In this document: one piece after another, positions 8,566 through 18,536 of the stretch
Numbering within the stretch: the stretch's first letter is position 1
Layout: every line of letters starts with the position of its first letter
NCBI RefSeq assembly: GCF_051710625.1
Contig: NZ_JBPESN010000032.1
Span: 1 to 26,276 of the forward strand
Reading direction: 5' to 3'
Source of the DNA: JBPESN01 sp051710625
Lineage (GTDB): Bacteria > Pseudomonadota > Gammaproteobacteria > Enterobacterales > Enterobacteriaceae
Length of the DNA stretch: 26,276 nt
Notes under the pieces: generated by a model
The model's database searches: none
What the model was told of the DNA's origin: nothing
The model's input: the letters and a program-made list of their open reading frames with translations, nothing else
Position numbers and translations under genes: made by a program

Positions 8566-10097
8566 TGCGCAGCAAAGAATTATCGCTTATAGCAAACAGC
8601 CGACGAGCGCTGATGTCATGCGGGGGATTGATCAGGCGATCGCGGCTGTGCTGGCGCAGGTTGAAGTGGATCGCGGGACCATACGCCGGGCAATGCTCGG
8701 CACCACGCAGTGCACTAATGCTATTGTTGAGCGTAAAGGCTTGCAGCCGGTGGCGCATTTCCGTCTCGGTGCGCCGGCCTCGCTGGCGGTGCCGCCGTTA
8801 ACCGATATGCCGGCCGATTTTCGCGCGCGTCTGCCGGTACGGCTCTTTACCCTTGCCGGCGGCTATCAATATAACGGCGAGATATTATCGGCGCTGGATG
8901 AACAGGCCGCCCGCCGGCAACTGTTGGCGGTAAGGGGGCAGGTGCGTGCCGTCTCGGTATGCGGTATATTTTCGCCCGTCGCCGCCGAGCAGGAGCAGCG
9001 GGTTGCAGCCCTGGCGCGGGAGATCCTGGGGGTGAAAACACCGGTGTCCCTGTCATCTGAAATTGGTTCCATCGGTCTCCTGGAGCGGGAAAATGCTACG
9101 GTGCTTAACGCGGCGCTAAGTGGAGTGGCGCATACCCTTACCGATGGTTTTCGCCAGACGCTGGCGCGGCGCGGAATTATTGCCGAGCTGTTTTTCGGTC
9201 AAAATGACGGTACGCTGATGCCGCTGCATCAGGCGCAGATGTTCCCGATCCTGACTATCGCCTCCGATCCGACGAATAGCCTGCGGGGCGCCGCCAGACT
9301 CTCCAATTCACAAGAGGCCCTGGTGGTCGATGTGGGCGGCACGACTACCGACGTTGGTGCTTTGTGCGGGGGATTTCCCCGGCAGTCTGCCATGGCGGCT
9401 GAGATAGGCGGAGTGCGTACTAACTTCCGCATGCCGGATATTGCGTCTATCGGCCTTGGCGGCGGATCGGTGGTAATCCTGAACGCCGACGGCGCTATCA
9501 GCGTCGGGCCCGAGAGCGTGGGTTATGCCTTACCGCAGCGGGCGCTGGTATTTGGCGGCGATACCCTGACGGTCACCGATATCGCGGTGGCCCGTGGCTG
9601 GGCGGACATTGGAGATGCCGCTCTGGTCGCCCATCTGTGCCCTGCAATGGTAACCCAGGCGGCAGAACATTATGTGGCCATGGTTGAAAAGTGCCTCGCG
9701 CGTATATGAATACCAGCCAGGATGATATGCCGGTCATACTGGTGGGCGGCGGCGCGGCATTACTTCCCATGCACCTCAAAGGCGCTTCTGAGGTCATACG
9801 CCCGCCCTACGCTAGCGTCGCCAACACCACCGGTGTCGCCATTGCTCAGGTCAGCGGCAGCGTAGATACCATTATACTACCCGGCGATGAACCTCTGGAG
9901 TCCTGCCTGCAGCGGGCGGAACATCAGGCACGGGAGGCAGGCTATTGCCGCCGGGGCGCTGCCTGAAACGGTGGCCGTTATTGAGCTTGATTCGTTGCTG
10001 CTGGGGTTATATGCCCGCAAATGCGGTCAGGATCCGGGCTCGGGCGGTGGGGACACTTGCGCCGGGGGGGCTAGCCGGCGTGCGCAGGCCGGGATAA
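8507..10097 (+). pseudogene. Hydantoinase/oxoprolinase (HyuA-type) ATPase subunit, three frameshifts
   Basis: ATG 8507 follows AGGGAGGA. The first 400 codons are clean: the actin-like ATPase opening LGIDVGGTHTDAVLLD, TTQCTNAIVERKGL, SSEIGSIGLLERENATVLNAAL, FFGQNDGTLMP, then the second nucleotide motif VVDVGGTTTDVGALCGG and IASIGLGGGSVV. The frame breaks near 9700 (after VEKC) and continues as DDMPVILVGGGAALLPMHL and ASEVIRPPYASVANTTGVAI. It breaks again near 9937 (one extra G, resuming AIAAGALPETVAVIEL) and near 10006 (one extra T, resuming YMPANAVRIRARAVG). It ends at TAA 10095-10097. The restored length of ~530 residues is normal for the family. The gene overlaps the DUF917 gene and shared its operon. 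Ring-opening ATP-dependent amidase activity is known for relatives; the substrate here cannot be told. Confidence 0.87.
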
Positions 10098-10109
10098 TTC
10101 GTGGCGAAT

Positions 10110-10226
10110 ATGACTAAACAGTGGTTAAAACCGCCAAGTCTCGACACCCTGCGGCTGGGCCTGATCAGCGAAATCGGGGGGTTAGCCACATTGCAACCTG
10201 GTATGCTTCTTGTATTAAACTGTTGA
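10110..10226 (+). other. Short open frame, possible remnant of a third gene of the DUF917/hydantoinase operon
   Basis: ATG 10110 opens 38 codons (MTKQWLKPPSLDTLRLGLIS and on to a TGA at 10224-10226). It begins 12 bases after the restored end of the hydantoinase gene, as an operon partner would. No ribosome site is evident and I do not recognise the sequence. It may be the head of a truncated gene or chance. Confidence 0.2.
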
Positions 10227-10285
10227 GATCCATTATCACCGCGGCGGCGGGCGCTACCCTGCCATTTGCCATTGAGGAGTCATCC

Positions 10286-10587
10286 ATGCTGGAAATTTTC
10301 TTCGTCATCGGGTTTTTTTGATGCTGGTATTGACCGGTATTTCCGTGCTTGGTGTACTGGTGTCGGGGTCGCTGATGATGCTGTTTGCCGGGCTTTTCGT
10401 TACTGCGGTCAAATTGCTGCCGTGGTTGTTGCTGACGGTGGCGGCGGCCTGGGTCTGGCGTGCGCTGAAGAAACCGGCGCCGCCGCGCTCGCGGTTTAAT
10501 TCCCGCTTGCCCGCGCCCGCCTGCGCTGACCCAGCGATACAAAAATGGGGCGTGGATCGCAGCTTGGAGTTTTCCTGCCCCAGATGA
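10286..10587 (+). pseudogene. pspG: Phage shock protein G, frameshift in a T7 run
   Basis: PspG is a small inner-membrane effector of the phage-shock response (E. coli length 80). ATG 10286 follows TGAGGAG. Codons 1-11 read MLEIFFVIGFF, then TGA. The T7 run at 10313-10319 is one base short: an eighth T would give GFFLMLVLTGIS and continue into GLFVTAVKLLPWLLLTVAAAW and VWRALKKP, which match PspG (GFFVML, IKLLPWLLLAIAV). Two hydrophobic segments are conserved. After KKPAPPRSRF the frame runs on about 30 codons, whereas E. coli PspG ends nearby, so the native end is also changed. Position between the dusA region and qor is as in E. coli. Confidence 0.88.
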
Positions 10588-10745
10588 TATTTTTTTCTTA
10601 ATGTGGGCTGCTAGGATAAACGCGCTTAGACCCATTGATTTCACCGTTACCGGATAATAATAGCGGTGGTTAGCTGCATGGTCCGGTAATTTCTGCTCTG
10701 CCCCTACATTTTTACGGTATGTGATGCCATAGCGGTCTGTGACAG

Positions 10746-10761
10746 GCTTCCTTCGGGAAGC
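10746..10761. terminator. UUCG-capped hairpin, probable bidirectional terminator between pspG and qor
   Basis: GCTTCC-TTCG-GGAAGC is a perfect six-base stem with the very stable UUCG loop. It sits between the convergent pspG and qor genes. A moderately T-rich stretch (GTTGTTTATT) follows on the + strand, but there is no long U tract. Confidence 0.5.
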
Positions 10762-10830
10762 GCGTTGTTTATTCAGCAGAAGTTCATTGCGGCGACAGGT
10801 GACGGCCCCCTGTCCCGGCGGCGCTTTTCC

Positions 10831-11613
10831 TCATGGGATCAGCAGCCGCGACCCATTGGTCTGCCGGTTCTCCAGCGCCTGATGCGCCCGCTGTACTTCA
10901 GACAGAGCGAATTTCTGCTCTGCTGGCACGTCGACTTTGATCACCCCGCTGGCGATCATGCTGAACAATTCATCGGCGGCGTGTTTCAGGCTGGCGCTAT
11001 CGGTGATATAGCCATTTATCGACGGGCGCGTGACAAACAGCGAGCCCTTTTGGTTCAAGATCCCCAAGTTCACCCCGGTGACCGGTCCCGAAGAGTTGCC
11101 AAAACTGACCATTAATCCGCGGCGGCGCAGGCAGTCGAGAGAAGCTTCCCAAGTGTGTTTGCCCACTGAATCGTAAGCTACGTTCACTTTATTTCCATCG
11201 GTTAGGGCCGCGACGCGTTCAGGCACATTTTCCTCGCGGTAATTAATTGTTTCCCAGGCGCCCGCCTGTTTTGCCAACGCCGCCTTTTCCGCGCTGCCGA
11301 CGGTACCTATCATTTTGGCATACAGCGCCTTCGACCACTGGCAGGCGATGCGCCCGACGCCGCCGGCGGCCGCATGGAACAGGAAAATCTCGTTCGGCTT
11401 GATTTCATAGGTTTGGCGTAGCAAATAAAACACCGCCAGGCCTTTTTAAAATGCGGTGCCCGCCTGTTTAAAAAAGATAGCGCTAGGTAATTGGGCCAGT
11501 TTATCCGCCGGCACATTGTGCACGGTGGCGTAGGCGCCCAGTGGGGATTGGGCGTGGGCCACCCGGTCGCCGGGTCCGAGTTTGCTCACCACGCCTGCCG
11601 CCTCGGTTCCAAG
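10831..11613 (-). pseudogene. qor: Quinone oxidoreductase, N-terminus cut off by IS3 and internal stop
   Basis: Qor is an NADPH-dependent zeta-crystallin-type quinone reductase. The C-terminal part is well preserved: YEIKPNEIFLFHAAAGGVG (nucleotide-binding AAGGVG), INYREEN, VAYDSVGKHTWEASLDCL, RRGLMVSFGNSSGPVTGVN, ending in LLIP and TGA at 10831-10833. Toward the N-terminus there is a TAA at 11446-11448 (GTAF-stop-KGL, where E. coli has FLKGL). About seven residues are missing near GPGDRV. The homology stops at LGTEAAG where the IS begins (11614), so roughly the first 60 residues are gone. In E. coli qor is followed upstream by dnaB; here polB lies beyond the IS. Confidence 0.92.
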
Positions 11614-12305
11614 TGTAGTGGTCAACTAAAACTGGCCACCGCGTTAACGTTTTTCCAGTATCTATTTTCTGATTCGTTTGGTGGCAACCCACCGTTATAT
11701 TTATGCGACCTGAGTGCGCTGTAATATCCCACGATATAGTCGGTAATTTTATGAGCTGCTTCGCTGAAGCTTATGTGGCCCGTTACCGGTATCCACTCGT
11801 TTTTCAGACTTCTGAAAAAGCGCCCCATCGGACTGCTATCCCAATAGTTACCACGCCGACTCATGCTTTGTTTGATCCGGCAACGCCACAGCAACTGTCG
11901 GAACTGCCTGCTCGTATAGTGGCTACCCTGATCGCTGTGGAACATCACTCCGGCTAGTTTACCACGCGTTTCCCATGCCATTTCCAGTGCTTTGATGGTC
12001 AGTCTGCTGTCCGGGGAGAACGACATAGCCCAACCCACCGGTTTCCTCGCGAACAGATCAAGAATAACCGCAAGGTATGCCCAGCGTTTCCTGGTCCAGA
12101 TATACGTCACATCGCCGCACCATACCTGGTTTGGCTCCGTTACAGCGAACTGGCGGTTGAGATGGTTCGGTATTTCAACGTGTTCATTGCCGCCGCGTTT
12201 GTATTTGTGAGCCGCTAGCTGACAACTGACCAGCCCCAGCTCTTTCATGAGCCTGCCTGCGAGCCAGCGCCCATCCGGAAGCCTCTCTGGGTTGCCATGG
12301 TGGTG
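11614..12305 (-). mobile_element. 5'-truncated IS3-family element (copy B) with catalytic glutamate lost
   Basis: The 3' terminal repeat starts at 11614 (TGTAGTGGTCAACTAAAACT). The minus strand encodes the C-terminal two-thirds of the IS3 OrfB transposase, ending at 11622. The DDE core is visible: D in WCGDVTYIW, D in FHSDQGSHYTS, and, 35 residues further, the position that should be E. That codon (11823-11825) is GGG, giving SSPMGRFF where the family has PMERFF. The element is cut at about 12300-12306, where polB sequence begins at once. OrfA, the start of OrfB and the other terminal repeat are missing. This copy cannot transpose by itself. Confidence 0.92.
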
Positions 12306-14299
12306 ATTCATTACCGCGCCGGTTTTGTTCGATGGAACCGTCTATGCCGACGGTCAGGTGCGGGACGCGCGGCTGAAGCCCGCGCCGGATTACCGCCCCT
12401 CCCTGTCGCTGGTGTCGCTGGATATCGAAACCAACCGCTTCGGCGAGCTCTATTCAACCGCTTCGGCGAGCTCTATTGTATCGGCCTGCACGGCTGCGGC
12501 CAGCATCAGGTTTACATGCTAGGTGAACCGGGTGGGCCCCCCGCGACGCGGCCGGAAATGCAACTTGAATACGTCCCCAGCCGCAAGGGCCTTATTGAAC
12601 GGCTTAACGCCTGGTTCGCCCGGCACGATCCCGACGCCATTATCGGCTGGAATCTGGTGCAGTTCGATTTGCGCATGCTGCAAAAGCACGCCGAACGCTA
12701 CGGGTTGCCCTTACGCCTCGGCCGCGGCGGCGAGGCGCTGGAATAACGTGAACACGGTTTCAAGCAAGGGTATTTTTACGCCGCCGCCGCGGGCCGTCTG
12801 ATTATCGACGGTATTGACGGTCTGAAGTCCGCCTTTTGGCAATTCTCTTCCTTCAGCCTGGAGCACGTGGCGAGGACGCTGCTCGGGGAGGGCAAGGCTA
12901 TCCGCCACACCTTACGATCGCATGGATGAAATCGATCGTCTGTATCGCGAGGATCCGCCGGGTCTGGCGCATTATAATCTGACAGACTGCGAGCTGGTGA
13001 CGCGCATTTTTGCCCAAACCCGGCTGCTGGCCTTCCTGCTGGAGCGGACGACGGTCACCGGACTTGCGGCGGATCGCAACGGCGGATCGGTGACGGCATT
13101 CAGGTGGCTGTATATGCCGCGCATGCACCGCGCCGGTTATGTCGCGTCCAACCTCGGGGACGTGGCACCGCAGGCCAGCCCCGGCGGTTATGTCATGGAC
13201 TCCCGTCCCGGGCTGTACGATTCGGTGCTGGTGCTGGACTACAAAAGCCTTTACCCCTCCATCATCCGCACGTTTTTGATAGACCCGGTCGGGTTGATTA
13301 AAGGGCTGGCGGGTTTCGCCGGTGCGCGCTTTTCGCGCCGGCATCACTGCCTGCCGGCCATCGTCGACCAGCTCTGGCAGGGCCGTGAGCGCGCCTAACG
13401 CAACCATAACGCCGCCGCTGCCTCAGGTGATGAAAATCATCATGAACGCTTTTTATGGTGTGTTGGGCGCGCCCAGCTGCCGTTTTTTCGACAACCGGCT
13501 GGCCTCCTCCATCACCCTGCGCGGCCACGCCATCATGCAACAGACGCGGGAGCTTATCGAGGCGGAGGGTTATCCGGTTATTTACGGCAATACCGATTTC
13601 GCTTTCGTCTGGCTCAAACGCCCCTTTGCACAGGACGCGGCGGCGGCCATCGGTCAGGCGCTGGTAAGCAAAATCAACGACTGGTGGCGAGACCATCTGC
13701 GCCAGCAGTGGGATCTCGACAGCGCCTTGGAACTGGAATTCGAGACGCATTTCAGTCGGTTTCTCATGCCGACCATCCGCGCGGCGCGGGGCTGGGCAGT
13801 AAAAAACGCTATGCCGGGCTGGTACAGGACGAGCAAGGGGAACGGATGGTGTTTAAAGGGCTGGAAACGGTTCGCGGTGATTGGACGCCGCTGGCCCAGC
13901 AGTTTCAGCAGCAACTCTATAAGCGCATTTTTCGCCGCAAGCCTTATCAGTCTTTTGTGTGCGATTATGTGCGCCAAACGCTTGACGGCAGCTTCGACGA
14001 TCGGCTGGTTTATCGCAAACGGCTGCGGCGCAAACCCGGCGATTACGAGCGCAACGTCCCGCCCCAGGCCCGCGCGGCACGCATCGCCGACGATTATAAT
14101 CAGCGCCACCACCGCCCGCAGCAATATCAAAACGGCGGCTGGATAAGCTTATATCATGACCACCGCCGGCCCGGAGTCGCTAGAATGCCGCCTGAGCCCG
14201 CCGGATTATGATCATTACCTCAGCAAGCAGCTGCAGGCGGTGGCGGACGCGTTCCCGCCCTTTATGCAGGATGATTTTGCTACCCTTATATCAGGTTAA
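12306..14299 (+). pseudogene. polB: DNA polymerase II, N-truncated with several frameshifts and a lost catalytic motif
   Basis: Pol II is the SOS-induced family B polymerase. Homology begins at FITAPVLFDG right at the IS edge, so roughly the first 130 residues are absent. The exonuclease motif DIET and IIGWNLVQFDLRMLQKHAERY follow. A 23-base tandem duplication shifts the frame after DIET. GGAATAA gives a stop at 12744-12746 where E. coli has EWREHGF. Another shift falls near 12905, before YDRMDEID. Polymerase motif A is intact (DYKSLYPSIIRTF). A shift near 13395 precedes motif B (KIIMNAFYGVLG). The metal-binding YGDTDS motif reads YGNTDF. Further shifts occur near 13790 and 14140. The last frame ends FATLISG and TAA 14297-14299. 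Identity is certain and so is inactivation. Confidence 0.95.
12432..12477 (+). repeat. Perfect 23-base tandem duplication inside polB
   Basis: Bases 12432-12454 (CAACCGCTTCGGCGAG and seven more) are repeated exactly at 12455-12477. The unit is not a multiple of three, so it shifts the polB frame immediately after the DIETNRFGELY segment. The identity of the copies suggests a recent slippage event. Confidence 0.97.
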
Positions 14300-14492
14300 A
14301 TGAAATTGTTTTGATTGACGGGCCGATTGACAGGTGACGTCGCCATCGCCATCTATTACCATAGCGCCCTCAACGCGTAATGTTAACCTCTGACCCCGTT
14401 TCACGCCGTGTACTTCAGGCTTGCGCCTGCCACGGCCAGCCGTGCTATTGCCGGTAGTAATTTAGCCCAATACAACACTGAGCCGAGAATTT

Positions 14493-17092
14493 ATGCCATT
14501 TATGCTAGGTCAACGCTGGATAAGCAATACTGAAAACGAGCTGGGACTGGGTACCGTCGTTGCCCAGGACGCCCGCATGGTGACCCTGTTGTTTTCCGCC
14601 AGTGGTGAAAACCGCCTCTACGCCCGTAGCGCCGCCCCGATTACCCGGGTGATATTTAATCCCGGTGATACCGTTACCAGCCACGAAGGTTGGCAGCTGC
14701 TTATCGACATTATCGAGGAAAAAGAGGGCCTGCTGACCTACATCGGGACGAGTCTGGATAACAGCGAAACCGGCTGTACGCTGCGCAAGGTGTTGCTCGA
14801 CAGCAAACTGACTTTCAGCAAACCGCAGGATCACCTGTTGGCCGGCCAGATCGACCGCATGGACCGTTTCGTGCTGCGCTACCGCGCGCGCAAGTCCTAC
14901 AGCGAGCAGTTTCGCGCGCCGTGGAATGCCCTGCGTGGCATTCGCGCAAGCTTTATCCCCATCAATTACATATCGCCGCCGAGGTGGGCCCGTGCTACGC
15001 CCCGCGCGTCCTGATCGTGGTGCCTAAATCGCTGCTGCACCAATGGCTCGTGGAGATGCTGCGCCGCTTTAATCTACATTTTTTCATCTTTGACGACGAG
15101 CGCTACAGCCAATCGTTGCTTGATAGCGACAACCCCTTTGAAACCGAATAGTTAGTGCTTTGTTCGCTGGATTTCGTGCGGCGCAATAAAGAGCGGCTGA
15201 CGCACCTGACCGAAGCAAAATGAAATATGCTCGTGGTGGATGAAGCCCACCACCTGGCCTGGAGCGAAACCGCCCCCAGCCGCGAATATCAGGTGATTGA
15301 ACGGCTGACGCACCATATCCCCAGCGTGCTGTTGCTGACCGCCACGCCGGAACAGTTGGGCATGCAAAGCCATTTCGCCCGTCTGCGCCTGCTGGATCCG
15401 AACTGTTTTCATGACTACCAGGCCTTTGCCGACGAACAGCAGCGCTACCGACCGGTGGCCGATACCGTGGCGCTGCTGCTGAACGACGAGCCGCTGCCCG
15501 CGCAGTACCAGACGGCCTTGAAAGTGGCCGGCATCATGGGTGGCAAGCAGGGGTTGGATGAGCGCACACGCCACATTGCTCTACCCGGAGCGGATCTTTC
15601 AACAGTTTGAGGGGCAAAATGCAAGCTGGTGGAATTTCGACCCACGTGTGCAGTGGCTGGTAGACTTCCTGCTCGACCAGCGGCAGGAGAAAGTGCTGGT
15701 GATCTGTGCCCATACCGGCACGGCGCTGCAATTGGAGCAGGTGTTACGCGAACGGGAAGGCATCCGCGCCGCGGTGTTTCATAAAGGGTTATCGCTGGTG
15801 GATCGCGACCGTGCCGCGGCGTATTTCGCCTCCGCAGAAGACGGAGCCCAAGTACTTTTGTGCTCGGAAATCGGTTCCGAAAGCCGCAACTTCCAGTTTG
15901 CCAGCCAGATGGTGATGTTCGAGCTGCCCTTTAATCCGGATCTGCTTGAGCAACCTATCGGTCGTCTGGACCGCATCGGCCAGAACCGGGATATCCAGAT
16001 TCATATCCCCTATCTGGAGCAATCGGCACAGGAAATGCTGCTGCGCTGGTACCATGAAAGACTGGATGCCTTCGAGCATACCTGCCCCACCGGCCGCGCG
16101 CTGTATGACGAAACCTATCAGCTTTTGCAATGCTACCTGGCGGAGAGCCGGGCGCGCTTACCGGCCTGACGGCGTTTATCCACGATTGCCGCGCGCGCGG
16201 CACGATGCGCTGAAGGCACAAATGGAGCAGGGCCGCGACCGCTTGCTTGAGCTGCACTCCAACGGCGGCGGTCCGGCGCGCCTCCTGGCGCAGATTCTTG
16301 CCGAGCAGGATAACGACAGCCAACTGGTGAATTTTGCCCTCAATCTGTTCGATATCATCGGCATAAGTCAGAAAGACCGCAGCGACAATCTCCTGGTGCT
16401 CAAACCGCCGGATCATACGCTAGTGCCTGATTTCCCCGGCGTGCCGGAAGAGGGCTGTACCATTACCTTTAATCGCGATCAGGCGCTGGCGCGCGAAGAG
16501 ACGCAGTTTATCAGTTGGGAACACCCGATCATTCGTAACGGCCTCAATTTGGTCCTGTCGAGCGAAAGCGGCAACAGCGCGCTGTCGCTGCTGAAAAACA
16601 AGGCGCTGCCGGTCGGCACCCTGTTGTTGGAGTTGATTTACGTGGTGGAGTCCCAGGTCCCGCGTAATTTGCAGCTTAATCGCTTTCTGCCCGCTACCCC
16701 GCTGCCGCCTGATGCTGGATAAAAACGGCGCCAACCTGGCGCCGCAGGTGGAGTTTGAACAATTTAACCGTCAATTGAATGCCGTGAAGCGCCATACCGC
16801 CAGCAAACTGGTCAGCGCGGTTCAGCCGGAGGTGCATGGGGATGCTCACGCACCGCGAGCCCCCGGGTCGCTGAACAGGCCCGGGCGCTGATTGATGAGG
16901 CGCGAGCGCCGGCGGATCTTCACCTCAGCGCTAAGCTGAGCCGACTAAAGGCGCTGCGGGCGGTCAAACCCGGCTATCCGCGACGACGAGCTGGAGACGG
17001 TGGCAGAAAACCGCTGTCAGGTGCTCCGGCACCTTGATGAGGGCAGTTGGCGTCTGAACGCGATCCGCCTTATCGTGGTGACACATCAATAA
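14493..17092 (+). pseudogene. rapA: RNA polymerase-associated ATPase RapA (HepA), Walker A deleted
   Basis: RapA is a 968-residue SWI2/SNF2 ATPase that recycles RNA polymerase. The N-terminus is intact (MPFMLGQRWISNTENELGLG). A C lost near 14957-14960 shifts the frame. About 31 residues holding the GLGKT nucleotide-binding loop are deleted at ~15007, where APRVL runs straight into IVVPKSLLHQW. Stops follow at 15149-15151 and 15221-15223. The DEAHH motif survives (LVVDEAHHLAW). About 73 residues are missing near 15490 (NDE joined to PLPAQYQ). Frameshifts occur near 15575, 16165, 16710, 16850 and 16970. The helicase motif VI arginine is P (EQPIGRLDRIGQ). The end is IRLIVVTHQ at 17092. Order polB-rapA-rluA is as in E. 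coli. Confidence 0.95.
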
Positions 17093-17142
17093 ACCGCAAC
17101 CTCTTCCCGGCGGTCATTGCCGCCGGGATCACCCGGAGCCGC

Positions 17143-17664
17143 ATGGAACCTTATCATCCCCCGCAAACGCTCTGGCTGCATATCCTCTATCAGGATACCC
17201 ACATCATGGCGGTCAATAAGATAAGCCGAGCGGGTTATTGTCGGTGCCCGGGCGGGCGCCGGAGCACAGAGACAGCGCCATGACGCGGATTCAGGCGGAT
17301 TTCCTCCAGGCGGAATCGGTACACCGGCTGGATATGGCCACCAGCGGCGTACTGTTGGTGGCGATGACCAAGTCCGCAAAGCGTGAGCCGCGCAAAATTT
17401 ATATTGCCCGCGTTTACGGGCATCCCGCCTGCGATGAAGGCGACATTGACCTGCCGCTGATTTGCGACTGGCCGAACCGGCCGCTCGCATCAGTTGCGGG
17501 TACATATGCAGTCCCTGGGTCATCCCATCCTGGGCGACGGGTTTTACGCCACGCCTGAAACCAAAGCGATGGCGCCCCGGCTCTTGCTGCACGCGCGAAC
17601 GCTGGCCATCACCCATCCCTACTACGGATCGTTTATTCATTTTCACTGTGAAGTGGATCTCTAA
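17143..17664 (+). pseudogene. rluA: Pseudouridine synthase RluA, 5-base duplication and two deletions
   Basis: RluA makes pseudouridine in 23S rRNA and some tRNAs. ATG 17143 opens MEPYHPPQTLWLHILYQD and HIMAVNK. A tandem ATAAG then shifts the frame. The correct frame resumes as LLSVPGRAPEHRDSAMTRIQ and includes the catalytic aspartate in ESVHRLDMATSG. About nine residues are missing in KREPRKIYIARV. After LICDWPNRP about 40 residues are missing up to GRSHQLRVHM, with a frame change. The C-terminus is recognisable (LGHPILGDGFYATPE, MAPRLLLHARTLAITHPYYG) and ends at TAA 17662-17664. E. coli RluA has 219 residues; this restored remnant has about 172. Confidence 0.95.
17216..17225 (+). repeat. 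5-base tandem duplication (ATAAG) in rluA
   Basis: ATAAG at 17216-17220 is repeated at 17221-17225. Removing one unit restores the reading VNKPSGLLSVPG, the expected RluA sequence. Confidence 0.9.
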
Positions 17665-17710
17665 GCGCGATAGCGCGGCGGTTAACCCATCGGCCAGCGC
17701 AGCGCTCCGC

Positions 17711-18536
17711 TTAGCGAAACCCTTTCTCCTGCTTCAGCAAATCATAGGCTTGCTGAATCGCCTGGGTCTTCTGTTTGGCCATCTCCATTATCTCCGGCGG
17801 CAGGCCTTTCGCCACCAGCTTGTCGGGATGATGCTCACTCATCAGCTTGCGGTAGGCGCGCTTAATCGTCGGACCATCGTCCTGGGGGCTGACGCCAAGC
17901 ACTTTACAGGCGTCTTCCAGCGTTGGACCCTGCGACCGACCCGGCTAGCGGTAGCCGCCCTGATAAGACTTCTGCTGGCCGCCGAACTGCGCCCCCTCTC
18001 CATCATGCTGAGAAACTGATCAAACTGGCCACAGCTGATGCCCAGCTCTTCAGCGATAACGTACAGCACCTGCCGTTCGTTGGGATGCAGCGAGCCATCG
18101 GCGAAAGCCGCCCGGATCTGAATTTCCAAAAACATGCGAATAAGATCGAAACGGCCAAAGCAGACCTGGCAAAACTCGCGCCGCCGGCCGCGCAGCGGAA
18201 AATCGCTATCTTTCCCTTCGCGGAACGCCTTCTGTGCGGTGCTTTTCAGCGCATCATTGAGCTGCATCCACGTCATCAGCTTGTTGGCGTTGACAATGTC
18301 TGCCTCGGTAACCCGCCCTTTGGATTTAGTTAAATGGCCCATCACCTGAAACGTGGTGCGGAAAAAAACGTTTTGCCGGGTTTGTTGATATCGGAAAAAT
18401 AACCGGGACCGGTCACGCGGGCGCCCCGTGCCTTGTCCACCATATGGCCTATTAACAGGCCCAGCACCACTGCCCAAAAACCGCCGCCCGCCCAGATAGT
18501 CAGAATAACGCTCAACAGCCTACCCCAATAACGCAT
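17711..18536 (-). pseudogene. djlA: Membrane-anchored DnaJ-like protein DjlA, two frameshifts and a stop
   Basis: DjlA is a type III J-domain co-chaperone of DnaK, anchored by an N-terminal transmembrane segment. ATG 18536 opens MRYWGRLLSVIL and the glycine-rich anchor GGGFWAVVLGLLIGHM. The frame shifts near 18395 at a T5 run. The TerB-like middle follows (VMGHLTKSKGRVTEADI, CFGRFDLIRMFLEIQI, ADGSLHPNERQVLYVIAEEL). A second shift near 18005 leads into the Gly/Gln linker, with a TAG at 17945-17947. The J domain then reads PTLEDACKVLGV, AYRKLMSEHHPDKLVAKGL with its HPD motif intact, and ends KQEKGFR at 17711. It is divergent from lptD, as in E. coli. Confidence 0.94.

Noticed and set aside
10160..10200. 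Sigma-54 promoter before pspG
   Set aside because: A TTGCA suits the -12 element, but the bases at the -24 position are GT in place of GG and the rest of TGGCAC is missing.
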